DNA of 64,000 nt from Curtobacterium sp. MCBA15_008. GTDB lineage: Bacteria > Actinomycetota > Actinomycetes > Actinomycetales > Microbacteriaceae. This document shows, piece after piece, positions 52,500 to 60,744 of this stretch. The notes beneath the pieces are model-generated. The model ran no database searches and was not told the DNA's origin. It worked only from the letters and a program-made list of their open reading frames with translations. Position numbers and translations under genes: made by a program. Location: assembly GCF_001865065.1 (NCBI RefSeq), contig NZ_MJGN01000034.1:152054-216053 (forward strand), in the 5' to 3' direction. How positions within the stretch are numbered: position 1 is the first letter of the stretch; each line of letters starts with the position of its first letter.

Positions 52500-52815
52500 C
52501 GTTGACTCCGGTTCGATAGTTGGTTGGTTCCGCAGTGTGGGTGAGCACCGTTGGTTCAACGGCGGGTTCGTGCGGTGTCGGAGGTTGGGTGAGTGCGTCG
52601 CGGATGATGCGGCGCGGGTCATAACGGCGCGGGTCGAGTTCTGACCAGTCGATGTCGACTCCGGTCTGCTCCTCGATCTGAGCTTTAGTCGTGTCAGCCC
52701 ATCCCCGCAGCTGACGCAGGAAGTTGGTGAGCTGTTTGGTGTGGGCGGCCAGCCGAGCCGGTCCGAGACACAACCCGGCGATGACGGCGATGACGAGCAG
52801 TTTCTCGACGTCCAC
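52489..52815 (-). CDS. tatB: Twin-arginine translocase subunit TatB-like
   Basis: 108 residues. One N-terminal helix (LLVIAVIAGLCLGPARLA) followed by an amphipathic helix and the TatB-like DIDWSELDPRRYDPRRI stretch. It lies between tatA and the Tat-dependent GH32, whose start it overlaps by 11 bases. Part of a tatC-tatA-tatB order within a fructan operon. Confidence 0.82.
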   Translation of the reverse strand: MDVEKLLVIAVIAGLCLGPARLAAHTKQLTNFLRQLRGWADTTKAQIEEQTGVDIDWSELDPRRYDPRRIIRDALTQPPTPHEPAVEPTVLTHTAEPTNYRTGVNDDV

Positions 52816-52847
52816 GGTGCTTACCCGTCAGCTCGCCGAAAAGCAGC

Positions 52848-53060
52848 TCACTCGTGCGACGGCACGGTGCCGTCGTGTGCGACCGGGGCGCTGGCCTGGT
52901 CGGAGCTCTTCTTGTTGTCTCCGGCGTGGATCTCACTGCGGAAGATGTTGAGCGACTGCCCGAGCCCCTTTGCCAGGGCGGGCAGCTTGGTGGCGCCGAA
53001 GAGCAGTACGACGATGCCGAGGATGATGAGCAGGTGGATGCCGGTGAGGTTGCCGAGCAT
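52848..53060 (-). CDS. tatA: Twin-arginine translocase subunit TatA
   Basis: 70 residues. Short N-terminal helix, then FGATKLPALAKGLGQSLNIF, the classic TatA amphipathic signature, and a charged tail. It forms the pore-like component with TatC. Located between tatC and tatB. Confidence 0.92.
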   Translation of the reverse strand: MLGNLTGIHLLIILGIVVLLFGATKLPALAKGLGQSLNIFRSEIHAGDNKKSSDQASAPVAHDGTVPSHE

Positions 53061-53095
53061 GATGAGTCCTTCGTGTGCAGGCGGCGAAGCGGACG

Positions 53096-53917
53096 CTACG
53101 TCACGGGGTGGGTGGTTGAGGAAGCGGCCGCGAGGCGGCGGGCGAGACGGCGGTCATGCAGCCAAGTGACCGCGCACGCTGCGAGGTAGAGCACGCCCAT
53201 CGGAATGGCGAGGAGGAACATCGATGCGATGTCCGCCGATGGTGTGACGAGCGCGGTGAAGATGAGGATGCAGAGCACGGCGATGCGCCAGGCACCGAGG
53301 ATCGCTTTCGCGGTGAGGACGCCGACGAAGTTGAGCAGGACGAGGAACACCGGCAAGACGAACGCGATACCGACGGCAAGGACGAGCTTCACGGCGAAGT
53401 CGTAGTACGCCTTCGCGTCGACGATCGAGGTGTCCTGGTGTGCGACGAAGCTGCCGAGGATCTGCACGATGTGCGGCAGGACGTACCAGCCGAACCAGCA
53501 TCCGCCGAGGAAGAGCGGGATCGCGGAGCCGAGGAACCCGATTGCGTAGAGCCGTTCCTTCCGAACCAGGGCAGGAACGATGAACGCCCAGACTTGGTAC
53601 AGCCAAACGGGGCTGGCGATGACGACCGCGATCGTGATCGTGATTTGAAGGCGCAGGTCGAAGGCGCCGCTGATGGCAGGGAAGTTCAGTTCCGCGGTGT
53701 GACCGCCGCCGGCGTCTGCGAGCTCGGTGACGGGTGCGCGGAGTTGGTCGAGCACGAACGGTGTGAGGAACCAGCCGATGACTGCGCAGATTGCGATGGC
53801 GAGCACCGCGCGGAAGAGCCGTTTCCGGAGCTCGTTGAGGTGCTGTCCGAGTGACATCGTTCCGGCTTCGGGGCGCTTCTGCCGCGTCGTCCCGCGCGGA
53901 ACGGACGGGGCGCTCAT
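53096..53917 (-). CDS. tatC: Twin-arginine translocase subunit TatC
   Basis: 273 residues with six hydrophobic helices; LGQHLNELRKRLFRAVLAI at the start and FVLPVFLVLLNFVGVLTA and the TPSADIASMFLLAIPM region are typical. The ATG overlaps the fructokinase stop (ATGA), so translation is coupled. Probably a second, locus-specific Tat system because its neighbours include two Tat-signal proteins. Confidence 0.93.
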   Translation of the reverse strand: MSAPSVPRGTTRQKRPEAGTMSLGQHLNELRKRLFRAVLAIAICAVIGWFLTPFVLDQLRAPVTELADAGGGHTAELNFPAISGAFDLRLQITITIAVVIASPVWLYQVWAFIVPALVRKERLYAIGFLGSAIPLFLGGCWFGWYVLPHIVQILGSFVAHQDTSIVDAKAYYDFAVKLVLAVGIAFVLPVFLVLLNFVGVLTAKAILGAWRIAVLCILIFTALVTPSADIASMFLLAIPMGVLYLAACAVTWLHDRRLARRLAAASSTTHPVT

Positions 53918-54822
53918 CTGGTGGGTTCTCCAAGCGCTGCGAGCACGTCACTAGCGGTTGGTAGGTCCGCACCACGACGGCTCACTGTGATCGCCGCGGC
54001 GCTGGCGCTGATCTGGCCGAGTCGTTCCAAAGCGCTGGAGTCCAAGGCATCGAGGGTGACGATGGTGTCCTGAAGTTGCCAGATGAGGGTGGCCATGTAG
54101 GTGTCTCCGGCGCCGACCGTGTCGACGACGTCGACGCGTTTGCTGGGCACGGCAACCCGCTCTCGGGTGGTCGCAAGCGTTGCGCCGGCGGCACCGGTGG
54201 TGATGACGGCCAGCGTCACGCCGAGCTCGAGGAGACGGTCGAGGACGACGTCGACGCTGTCGCCTGGGTAGAGCCAGGCGGCGTCCTCGTCGGAGAGTTT
54301 CAGCACAGTGGCTTCTGCCGCGAGGTGCTCGAACCAGACCCGCTCAGCGGCCGCGTCTCCGAGGAGCGCGGGCCGGATGTTCGGATCGAACGAGACGATG
54401 CCGCCGGCGGCTGCGGTGCGCTGGACGAGCTCTCGCACTTTGCCCGCTCCCGGCTGCAGGAATGCGCCGATCGATCCGATGTGCAGCCATCGCGGCGTTT
54501 GCGGTAGGTGCGGCAGGTCCCATTCGATGTCGAACTCGTACGTGGGCTGGCCGTCGGGAGTGAGCCGGACTGTCGCCGCCGGGGTTCTCGTGGCCCCGAA
54601 GACGCCGGGAACCAGCCCGACCTCTGACGCGTCGAGGTGATCTGCGATCTGGTGGCCGCGCACGTCATCACCGAGCCATGTGGCGAATTCGACCGGCGCG
54701 CCGAGCCGTCCGAGACCGAGGGCGACGTTCGCGGGGCTTCCTCCGGGGATCTCCCGCGTGGCGTCGTCGTGGACGATGTCGACGAGCGCTTCTCCCGCAA
54801 CGGTGATTCGATGCACAGTCAT
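53914..54822 (-). CDS. PfkB-family fructokinase
   Basis: 302 residues. GGSPANVALGLGRLG near the N-terminus and the catalytic DTVGAGDTYMA at the C-terminus. Phosphorylates fructose released by the intracellular GH32. The downstream tatC starts on its stop codon. Confidence 0.92.
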   Translation of the reverse strand: MTVHRITVAGEALVDIVHDDATREIPGGSPANVALGLGRLGAPVEFATWLGDDVRGHQIADHLDASEVGLVPGVFGATRTPAATVRLTPDGQPTYEFDIEWDLPHLPQTPRWLHIGSIGAFLQPGAGKVRELVQRTAAAGGIVSFDPNIRPALLGDAAAERVWFEHLAAEATVLKLSDEDAAWLYPGDSVDVVLDRLLELGVTLAVITTGAAGATLATTRERVAVPSKRVDVVDTVGAGDTYMATLIWQLQDTIVTLDALDSSALERLGQISASAAAITVSRRGADLPTASDVLAALGEPTR

Positions 54823-54872
54823 CTCCTTCGATGATCGGGACGAGTTGGTGCCGGTGGACCTGTCGGCGCCGC

Positions 54873-56303
54873 TCAGTCAGATCGCGCGGATCCAGCGGTG
54901 ACGTCGGCGGCGGGAGCCGCAATGGTCGTGACGGTGGGCTCGAGATCCCACACCAACGCTTGGTTCGGGGCTTCCACGCTCCACGGCGGTGCTTGCGTCG
55001 GGTAGACGCGGGTGGTGATGGAGCGTCCGGCGCTGGTGAACAGTTCGACGACCGATCCGTCAAGCAGTACTCGCACTGCAGGTCGGTCCGCGGTCCGGTC
55101 GAAGGGAGCACGAATCACCGCGGGGCTCGGGTCAGCGCGGTGGTCTGTGCTGGCATGTGCCCGGTCGATGGTGAGCGTGCCAGCGTCGACGTCGATCGTG
55201 ATGTCGAAGTATTCGGTCTCGGAGAAGCGCAGCCGGATGCAGCCGGTGACGGCGACAGGCAGCACGATTTCGGCTTGCGCGCCGATGCGAGCACCGTGCG
55301 CAGCCTGCGAGCTGCCGGCGCGGAGGGCGTCGATTGCGGGGTGGGGTTCGGTGCCGAGTCGACCGTTCGTGATCCACGCCCGGCGCGGCAGGGAGATCGC
55401 TCCGGACCAACCTGCCTGCTCGGTCCACTGCTCGGTCCGGCCCTCTGTGACCCACCCGAAGAGCACCGGCCCCCAGGAGCTGGTCCGCATCACGGAAGCC
55501 GCGTAGAAATGCTGCCCGTCGTCGACCTTGAACGGCGAAGGAGACCCGGTCAGCGGGATCGCGACGACGTCACCCGGGCCGTCGGCATGGGACCAGGACG
55601 CCACGATCGCAATCTCGGTGCCGTCGACGGTGAGGATCTGCGGGCACTCCCACCCCTCACCGGTGTCAATGCCGTTGACCGTGTCGCGTGCCATCGACAC
55701 CAGATCGCCGACGTACGTCCAGCTGATGCCGTCCGTCGATCGGTAGTGGCGGACGGACGCGGTCTGGTTCCTGGCCGCCGCTCCGACCGCCATCGACCAG
55801 CCGTCGTCTGTCTGCCAGACGAACGGGTCGCGGAACATGGTGATCGCCTCGTCCGTGGACGGGTCTGCGACGACCTGCACGGGGGCGCCGTAGGTGGTCC
55901 CGCCGTCCGTGGACTCGGCGAGGAGCACCGACTGGAACGGGCTGTGATCCACTTTCCCGGAGTAGTAGGCGCGGACGACCCCGTCGTGCAGGACCGTGTT
56001 GCCGGACCAAGCGCCACCGGAGTCGGCGCCACCGGGGACGGGGACAATGGCGGGGCGGTGGAGGGTCCAGTGCACCAGGTCGTCGCTGGTGGCGTGTCCC
56101 CACTCGACCGGGATCTCGAGGTCGACCTTGGGCCGCGACTGGAAGTACAGGTGCGCCTGCCCGCCGATGTCGATCGGGCCGTTCGGGTCGTTGACATACC
56201 CGCGAGGGAGTCGGACGTGGAACTGCGGGAGGTGGTGGTCGGCTGCGGTCACGGCGAGTGCGGCTTCCTGGAGTGCTGTCGGCAGGGCGTGAAGGTCGGT
56301 CAT
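54873..56303 (-). CDS. Intracellular GH32 beta-fructofuranosidase/exo-fructosidase
   Basis: 476 residues, no signal peptide. Canonical GH32 motifs: YVNDPNG (nucleophile Asp), FRDPF (stabiliser) and WECPQ (acid/base Glu). The C-terminal beta-sandwich has VRVLLDGSVVELFTSAG. Releases fructose from imported fructans, sucrose or anhydride products. The ATG overlaps the permease stop (ATGA). Confidence 0.92.
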   Translation of the reverse strand: MTDLHALPTALQEAALAVTAADHHLPQFHVRLPRGYVNDPNGPIDIGGQAHLYFQSRPKVDLEIPVEWGHATSDDLVHWTLHRPAIVPVPGGADSGGAWSGNTVLHDGVVRAYYSGKVDHSPFQSVLLAESTDGGTTYGAPVQVVADPSTDEAITMFRDPFVWQTDDGWSMAVGAAARNQTASVRHYRSTDGISWTYVGDLVSMARDTVNGIDTGEGWECPQILTVDGTEIAIVASWSHADGPGDVVAIPLTGSPSPFKVDDGQHFYAASVMRTSSWGPVLFGWVTEGRTEQWTEQAGWSGAISLPRRAWITNGRLGTEPHPAIDALRAGSSQAAHGARIGAQAEIVLPVAVTGCIRLRFSETEYFDITIDVDAGTLTIDRAHASTDHRADPSPAVIRAPFDRTADRPAVRVLLDGSVVELFTSAGRSITTRVYPTQAPPWSVEAPNQALVWDLEPTVTTIAAPAADVTAGSARSD

Positions 56304-57208
56304 CGGGATGATCCCGCCGTGACGCCTTCAATGAAGTACCGCTGGGCGAAGATGAACAGCAGGACGCTCGGGATCATGGTGAGCACGACGCCGGCGAGGA
56401 CGACGGAGATCGATCCGGTGCCGAGGTTGCCCTGGAGTCCGACGAGCCCGAGCGGGAGAGTGAACGTGTCCTGCTGGTTGAGGAAGATCAGCGGCCGGTA
56501 GTACTCGGCCCAGAAGCCGGAGAAGTTCAGGATCGCGAGCGTCGCGATCGCCGGGCTCGCCATCCGCGAGTAAACGTGCCAGAACACCCCGAACTGGCTG
56601 GCACCGTCGATGCGGGCCGCCTCCCCGAGTTCCTTCGGCATCTGCATGAAGTACTGCCGCATTAGGAAGGTGCCGAACGCACTGCCGAGCGCAGGGACGA
56701 TGAGCGACGCGATGGAGCCGGTCAGCCCCATGTCCTTCAGGATGACGAACACCGGGATGATGATCGTCTGGATCGGCACCATCATCGTGGCGAGGAAGAT
56801 CCCGAAGATGGTGTTCTTCCCCGGGAAGCTGATCATCGCGAAGGCGTACCCGGACAAGGTGCACGTGATGGTCTGACCGACGACGATGAGCAGTGTCACC
56901 AGGACGCTGTTGACGAAGAACTGCCCGATCGGAATCTGGTTGAACACCGCCGCGTAGTTGCTGAAGTCCCAGGACAGGGGCAACCACTGCGGAGGGTTGT
57001 TGAACGACTCCGCCGGGGTGCGCAGCGATGTGGTCAGCGTCCAGAGCAGCGGTCCGAGCGCGAACACGGCGGCGATGATCAGGATGATCATGCCGAGGAT
57101 GCTGCCGACCTTTGCCACCGGCTTCCGGCGCCGAACGATATGACTGACGGCGGGCTGCGCGACCGTCTCCGGAGCATGCAGCGGGTTGAGGGTGTCAGTG
57201 GTCGTCAT
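56300..57208 (-). CDS. Carbohydrate ABC permease (MalG type)
   Basis: 302 residues, six helices, CUT1 family. The EAA loop EAARIDGASQFGVFWHV is in the cytoplasmic loop. The ATG at 57208 overlaps the stop of the partner permease. Imports an oligosaccharide with the binding protein; no ATPase gene is in the operon, so it likely uses a shared MsiK-like ATPase. Confidence 0.92.
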   Translation of the reverse strand: MTTTDTLNPLHAPETVAQPAVSHIVRRRKPVAKVGSILGMIILIIAAVFALGPLLWTLTTSLRTPAESFNNPPQWLPLSWDFSNYAAVFNQIPIGQFFVNSVLVTLLIVVGQTITCTLSGYAFAMISFPGKNTIFGIFLATMMVPIQTIIIPVFVILKDMGLTGSIASLIVPALGSAFGTFLMRQYFMQMPKELGEAARIDGASQFGVFWHVYSRMASPAIATLAILNFSGFWAEYYRPLIFLNQQDTFTLPLGLVGLQGNLGTGSISVVLAGVVLTMIPSVLLFIFAQRYFIEGVTAGSSR

Positions 57209-58152
57209 TGGTAGAACACCAGCTTTCGTGCGGCGATGAACTGGATCCCGGTGATGATGCCGATGATCACCAGCAGCAGGATCGCGATGGCGGAGGCGAA
57301 CCCGAACTGCAGGTTCTGGAACCCGGCCTGGTACATGGAGATCGTGGCGGTCGTCGTCGCGGTGCCGGGGCCGCCCTTGGTCATGATGAATGGCTGGTCG
57401 AACAGCTGCATTGCGTTGATCATCGCGATCACGGTCGCGAACAGGATCGTGGGGCTGATGAGCGGGATCTTGATCCGGAACAGGGTCCGCCAGGGCCCCG
57501 CACCGTCGATCGCTGCAGCTTCTTGCACGTCGACGGGTACCGCGAGCAGTGCGGCGACGAAGAGCACGAAGGTGAAGCCGACCTGCTGCCAGACGACCAC
57601 CATCACGACCGTGACCTTCGCCCAGAAGGGATCGTTCAACCAGTGCGCGCCGGGTAGTCCGATCTCGTTCAGGTAGTAGTTGATGAGGCCGAACTTCGTG
57701 TCGAAGATGTAGCCCATGAAGATCGACACCGCCGCCGTCGAGGCCAGCAGGGGCAGGTAGAACGACGTACGGAAGAACACACGCGTGGTGTTGTGCTTTC
57801 GGTTGTTCGCCAGCACCGCCAGGAGCAGGCCGAGCGAGATTTGCAGCACGACGATCGCGATCGCGAGAGCCACGGTCACACCGAACGACGCGAGGACTGG
57901 CCCGTCGGTGAAGAGCCGCGTGTAGTTGTCGAACCCGACCCACTTCGGGCTGCTGATGACGTCCCACGAGGTGAACGACAGCCCGAGCGAGGCGAGGATG
58001 GGGATGAGGGTGAACACGGCGACGAAGACCACCGCGAGCCCGATCATCAGGAAGCCGAACGTGGACTCACGGCGGCGGGCGCGCTTGGCGGCCGGCCGGC
58101 GGGCTGCGACCTCGGCAGCCCGCCGGATGGGTGTTCCTGTGGCTGCTGTCAT
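57205..58152 (-). CDS. Carbohydrate ABC permease (MalF type)
   Basis: 315 residues, six helices, CUT1 family; EAA loop EAAAIDGAGPWRTLFRI. The basic N-terminus (RRPAAKRARRRES) precedes helix 1. The ATG at 58152 overlaps the stop of the binding-protein gene by one base, so it is co-translated with it. Confidence 0.92.
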   Translation of the reverse strand: MTAATGTPIRRAAEVAARRPAAKRARRRESTFGFLMIGLAVVFVAVFTLIPILASLGLSFTSWDVISSPKWVGFDNYTRLFTDGPVLASFGVTVALAIAIVVLQISLGLLLAVLANNRKHNTTRVFFRTSFYLPLLASTAAVSIFMGYIFDTKFGLINYYLNEIGLPGAHWLNDPFWAKVTVVMVVVWQQVGFTFVLFVAALLAVPVDVQEAAAIDGAGPWRTLFRIKIPLISPTILFATVIAMINAMQLFDQPFIMTKGGPGTATTTATISMYQAGFQNLQFGFASAIAILLLVIIGIITGIQFIAARKLVFYQ

Positions 58153-59558
58153 CACGAGGCCTGCGAGGCTGCCTTCTCGATGTCGGCCTGCAGGCCGTCG
58201 AGCGCCTTCTTCGCGTTCCCGGAGGAGATCGCCTGCGTGGTGCGCTGGTTGAGCGCCGTCGCCAGGGCGTTGTAGTACGGCGGTGCGGAGATGGGCACCG
58301 AGTTGTCGAGCTGGTCGTAGAAGACCGACCAGTGCTCCGGGCCCGTCGTCTTGTACCGGTCGGCGGTCATCAGCGACTTCTGCGCCGGGGTGGTGACGTT
58401 GCCCGGCCAGAGGGAGTCGAAGCTCTCCGGCTGCACCATGACCTTGATGACCTCGAACGCGAGGTCCTTGTTCTTGGAGGAGTTGAAGATGCCGTAGCCG
58501 CCCGCGCCGAAGAGCGACTTGTTGCTCTTCCACGTCGGGAACTCGACGACGTCGAAGCTGCCGTTCTTCATCCCGGCGTTGTGGAGCCCGCCGGCCCAGA
58601 AGCCACCGCCGATGGTCATGCCGATGCGGCCGGATGCCATCAGGCCCTGCAGCGTTGCGCCACCGCCGACGTCGGGCGAGGGCGATGCGCCGGACTTCTG
58701 CAGGTCGATGACGTACTGGAGTGCCTCGACGGCAGCGTCGGAGTTCGCCGTGGGGTCACCCCACTTCCAGCCACCCTTGCGCCCGGAGACGCCGATCGGG
58801 TTGTCGGAGAACGCCTTGCTCTTCCACAACCAGTCGCCGCCGGAGTACTTGCCCTCCTCGAGCAGGTTCCCGTCGTTCGCGTAGAGGAACGAGGTCCAGC
58901 TGCCCCAGAGGCGCACCACCCAGTCGAAGGCGTACGTGCCGCCTCCCACCTTCGCGAGCCCCTCGGCGGAGGAGTGGAAGTCGTCCATCGACCACTTGCT
59001 CGTCGGGCGGGACAGGCCGGCCTTGTCGAACAGGGCGGTCGAGTAGAACATGCTGCCCGCGTTGAAGCTGTCGGGCAGCGTGTAGAGGTGTCCCTGGTAC
59101 ATCGTCGACTCGAGCAGCACCGGGTGCGCTCCGGTGAAGTACGTGTGCAGGTCCGACAGGTTCTTCGTGACGTAGTCGTCGAGCGGGGTGAGGAGGTTCT
59201 TCGACGCCAGCAGTTGCTGCCCCTCGGTCGCGACGCTGACGATGTCCGGCACGTCGCCCGAGGCGATCTGGGTGAGCACCTTCGCGAGGAAGTCGTTCCA
59301 GTCCGTGCCGTTGACCGCGGTGACCTGCAGGCTCGCCTTCTTGTCCAGCTGCTTGATCTTGGGCTCGATGGCCTTCTGCAGGGCCGTGGCCGCGCTCTGC
59401 TCACCGAAGTAGAGCATCTTCACCGTGCCGGAGCCGCTGCCTCCGCCCCCGGTGGTGGAGCACGCTGCCAGCGATCCGATGCCGGCCAGGGCGAGCCCGG
59501 CCCCACCGAACTTGAACAGCGTGCGCCGGTCGATCGGGGTGCTGAATCCGTTCGCCAT
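58152..59558 (-). CDS. Extracellular solute-binding lipoprotein with Tat signal
   Basis: 468 residues. The signal has twin arginines (DRRTLFKFGG), a hydrophobic stretch and lipobox LAAC, i.e. a Tat lipoprotein. The mature part is a CUT1-type (SBP_bac_1) fold. ATG at 59558 after GAGAGGAG. First gene of the operon, preceded by two LacI operators. A Tat-exported binding protein in an operon that encodes Tat is notable. Confidence 0.9.
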   Translation of the reverse strand: MANGFSTPIDRRTLFKFGGAGLALAGIGSLAACSTTGGGGSGSGTVKMLYFGEQSAATALQKAIEPKIKQLDKKASLQVTAVNGTDWNDFLAKVLTQIASGDVPDIVSVATEGQQLLASKNLLTPLDDYVTKNLSDLHTYFTGAHPVLLESTMYQGHLYTLPDSFNAGSMFYSTALFDKAGLSRPTSKWSMDDFHSSAEGLAKVGGGTYAFDWVVRLWGSWTSFLYANDGNLLEEGKYSGGDWLWKSKAFSDNPIGVSGRKGGWKWGDPTANSDAAVEALQYVIDLQKSGASPSPDVGGGATLQGLMASGRIGMTIGGGFWAGGLHNAGMKNGSFDVVEFPTWKSNKSLFGAGGYGIFNSSKNKDLAFEVIKVMVQPESFDSLWPGNVTTPAQKSLMTADRYKTTGPEHWSVFYDQLDNSVPISAPPYYNALATALNQRTTQAISSGNAKKALDGLQADIEKAASQAS

Positions 59559-59602
59559 GGGTCGCTCCTCTCTGAGCGATCGTGGTCCCGCGATGTGGAA
59601 CC

Positions 59603-59658
59603 AATACGTATTTGCAGGGCGAGCGTACACAGCATGCGGAGCGGACGCAATACGTATT
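59603..59658. promoter_or_regulatory. Pair of LacI operators
   Basis: AATACGTATT palindromes at 59603-59612 and 59649-59658, each extended to AATACGTATTTGC, 46 bp apart, in the 136-base divergent region between the fructan operon and the LacI gene. Confidence 0.75.
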
Positions 59659-59694
59659 TGCTTCTGGCATGATGATGGCAACGGAGGAGGCTCA

Positions 59695-60744
59695 ATGGCG
59701 AACCGCAAGCGCACAACGCAGTCACAGCGCGTCACCATGAAGGACGTCGCGCGCCACGCTGGCGTGTCCCAGCCGACGGTGTCGTTCGTCCTTAACGATC
59801 GCCGGGACGTTTCAATCGCTGCCGAGACGCGCACTCGTGTCCTCGAGGCCGCGAAGGAGCTGAACTTCCAGCCCAACCGGGCGGCGCAGTCGCTGCGATC
59901 GAATCGGTCCTACACAGTTGGTGTGATCGCCGATCGGCTTGTCTCCCAGCCCTACGCGGGTCACATCGTGCTCGGCGTGCAGCAGGCCGTGCAGGAGGCC
60001 GGATACGTGTGCTTCGTGGTCGAGACCGCGCAGACGTCCGACGGAGGCAAAGCTGCCGTCGAGAACCTCGTTCAGCAAGGAGTCGCTGGCCTGGTCTACG
60101 CAGCGCCCGGGCCCGAGTACGTCACCCCGGTTGCCGGACTCGACGCGGTCCCAACGGTCTTCGTCAACTGCTTCCCACCCGAGGACGCATCCGCAGTCAC
60201 CGTGCTCGCCGACGAGTACCAGGGCGGGTACGACGTCGCCGCCGCCGTCTTCGCAGCCGGCCACACCACCGTCGCCTTCCTCGGCGGCCCTGAGGACGAC
60301 TACGCCTGCCAAGAACGAAAGCGCGGACTCGAGCGCGCCGCCGCCGACGCGGGCATCCCGTCGACACAGATCAGGATCACGTTCGGCACCTTCCAGGTGG
60401 GATCCGGCTATGACCTCGCGGTCGAGGCCCTCGACGACGTGGCCATCCGTCCGACGGCGATCATCTGCGGAAACGACCGCATGGCGGTCGGCGCTCTGAT
60501 GGCTGCTCAGGCACTGGGAATGCGATGCCCGGAGGACATCAGCATCGTCGGCTTCGACGACCAACCCGACCTCGCCGACCAGATGCACCCACCGCTCACC
60601 ACCGTCGCGCTGCCGCACCAGCAGATGGGCTTTGAAGCCGGAACTCTGCTGCTAGCGGAGGCGGAACAGCCCGGCCGACACCTCGTGCCCTGCGAATACG
60701 TCGCCCGCAGCTCGCTTGCGGCCCCACGACCCGAAGGAACTTGA
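59695..60744 (+). CDS. LacI-family regulator of the fructan locus
   Basis: 349 residues. HTH in VTMKDVARHAGVSQPTVSFV and hinge NFQPNRAAQSLRSNRS, then a sugar-sensing domain ending FDDQPDLADQMHPPLTTVAL. ATG at 59695 after GGAGGAGG. The adjacent palindromes suggest it represses both the divergent operon and itself with the following GH32 gene, which starts directly after its stop. Confidence 0.92.
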   Translation: MANRKRTTQSQRVTMKDVARHAGVSQPTVSFVLNDRRDVSIAAETRTRVLEAAKELNFQPNRAAQSLRSNRSYTVGVIADRLVSQPYAGHIVLGVQQAVQEAGYVCFVVETAQTSDGGKAAVENLVQQGVAGLVYAAPGPEYVTPVAGLDAVPTVFVNCFPPEDASAVTVLADEYQGGYDVAAAVFAAGHTTVAFLGGPEDDYACQERKRGLERAAADAGIPSTQIRITFGTFQVGSGYDLAVEALDDVAIRPTAIICGNDRMAVGALMAAQALGMRCPEDISIVGFDDQPDLADQMHPPLTTVALPHQQMGFEAGTLLLAEAEQPGRHLVPCEYVARSSLAAPRPEGT

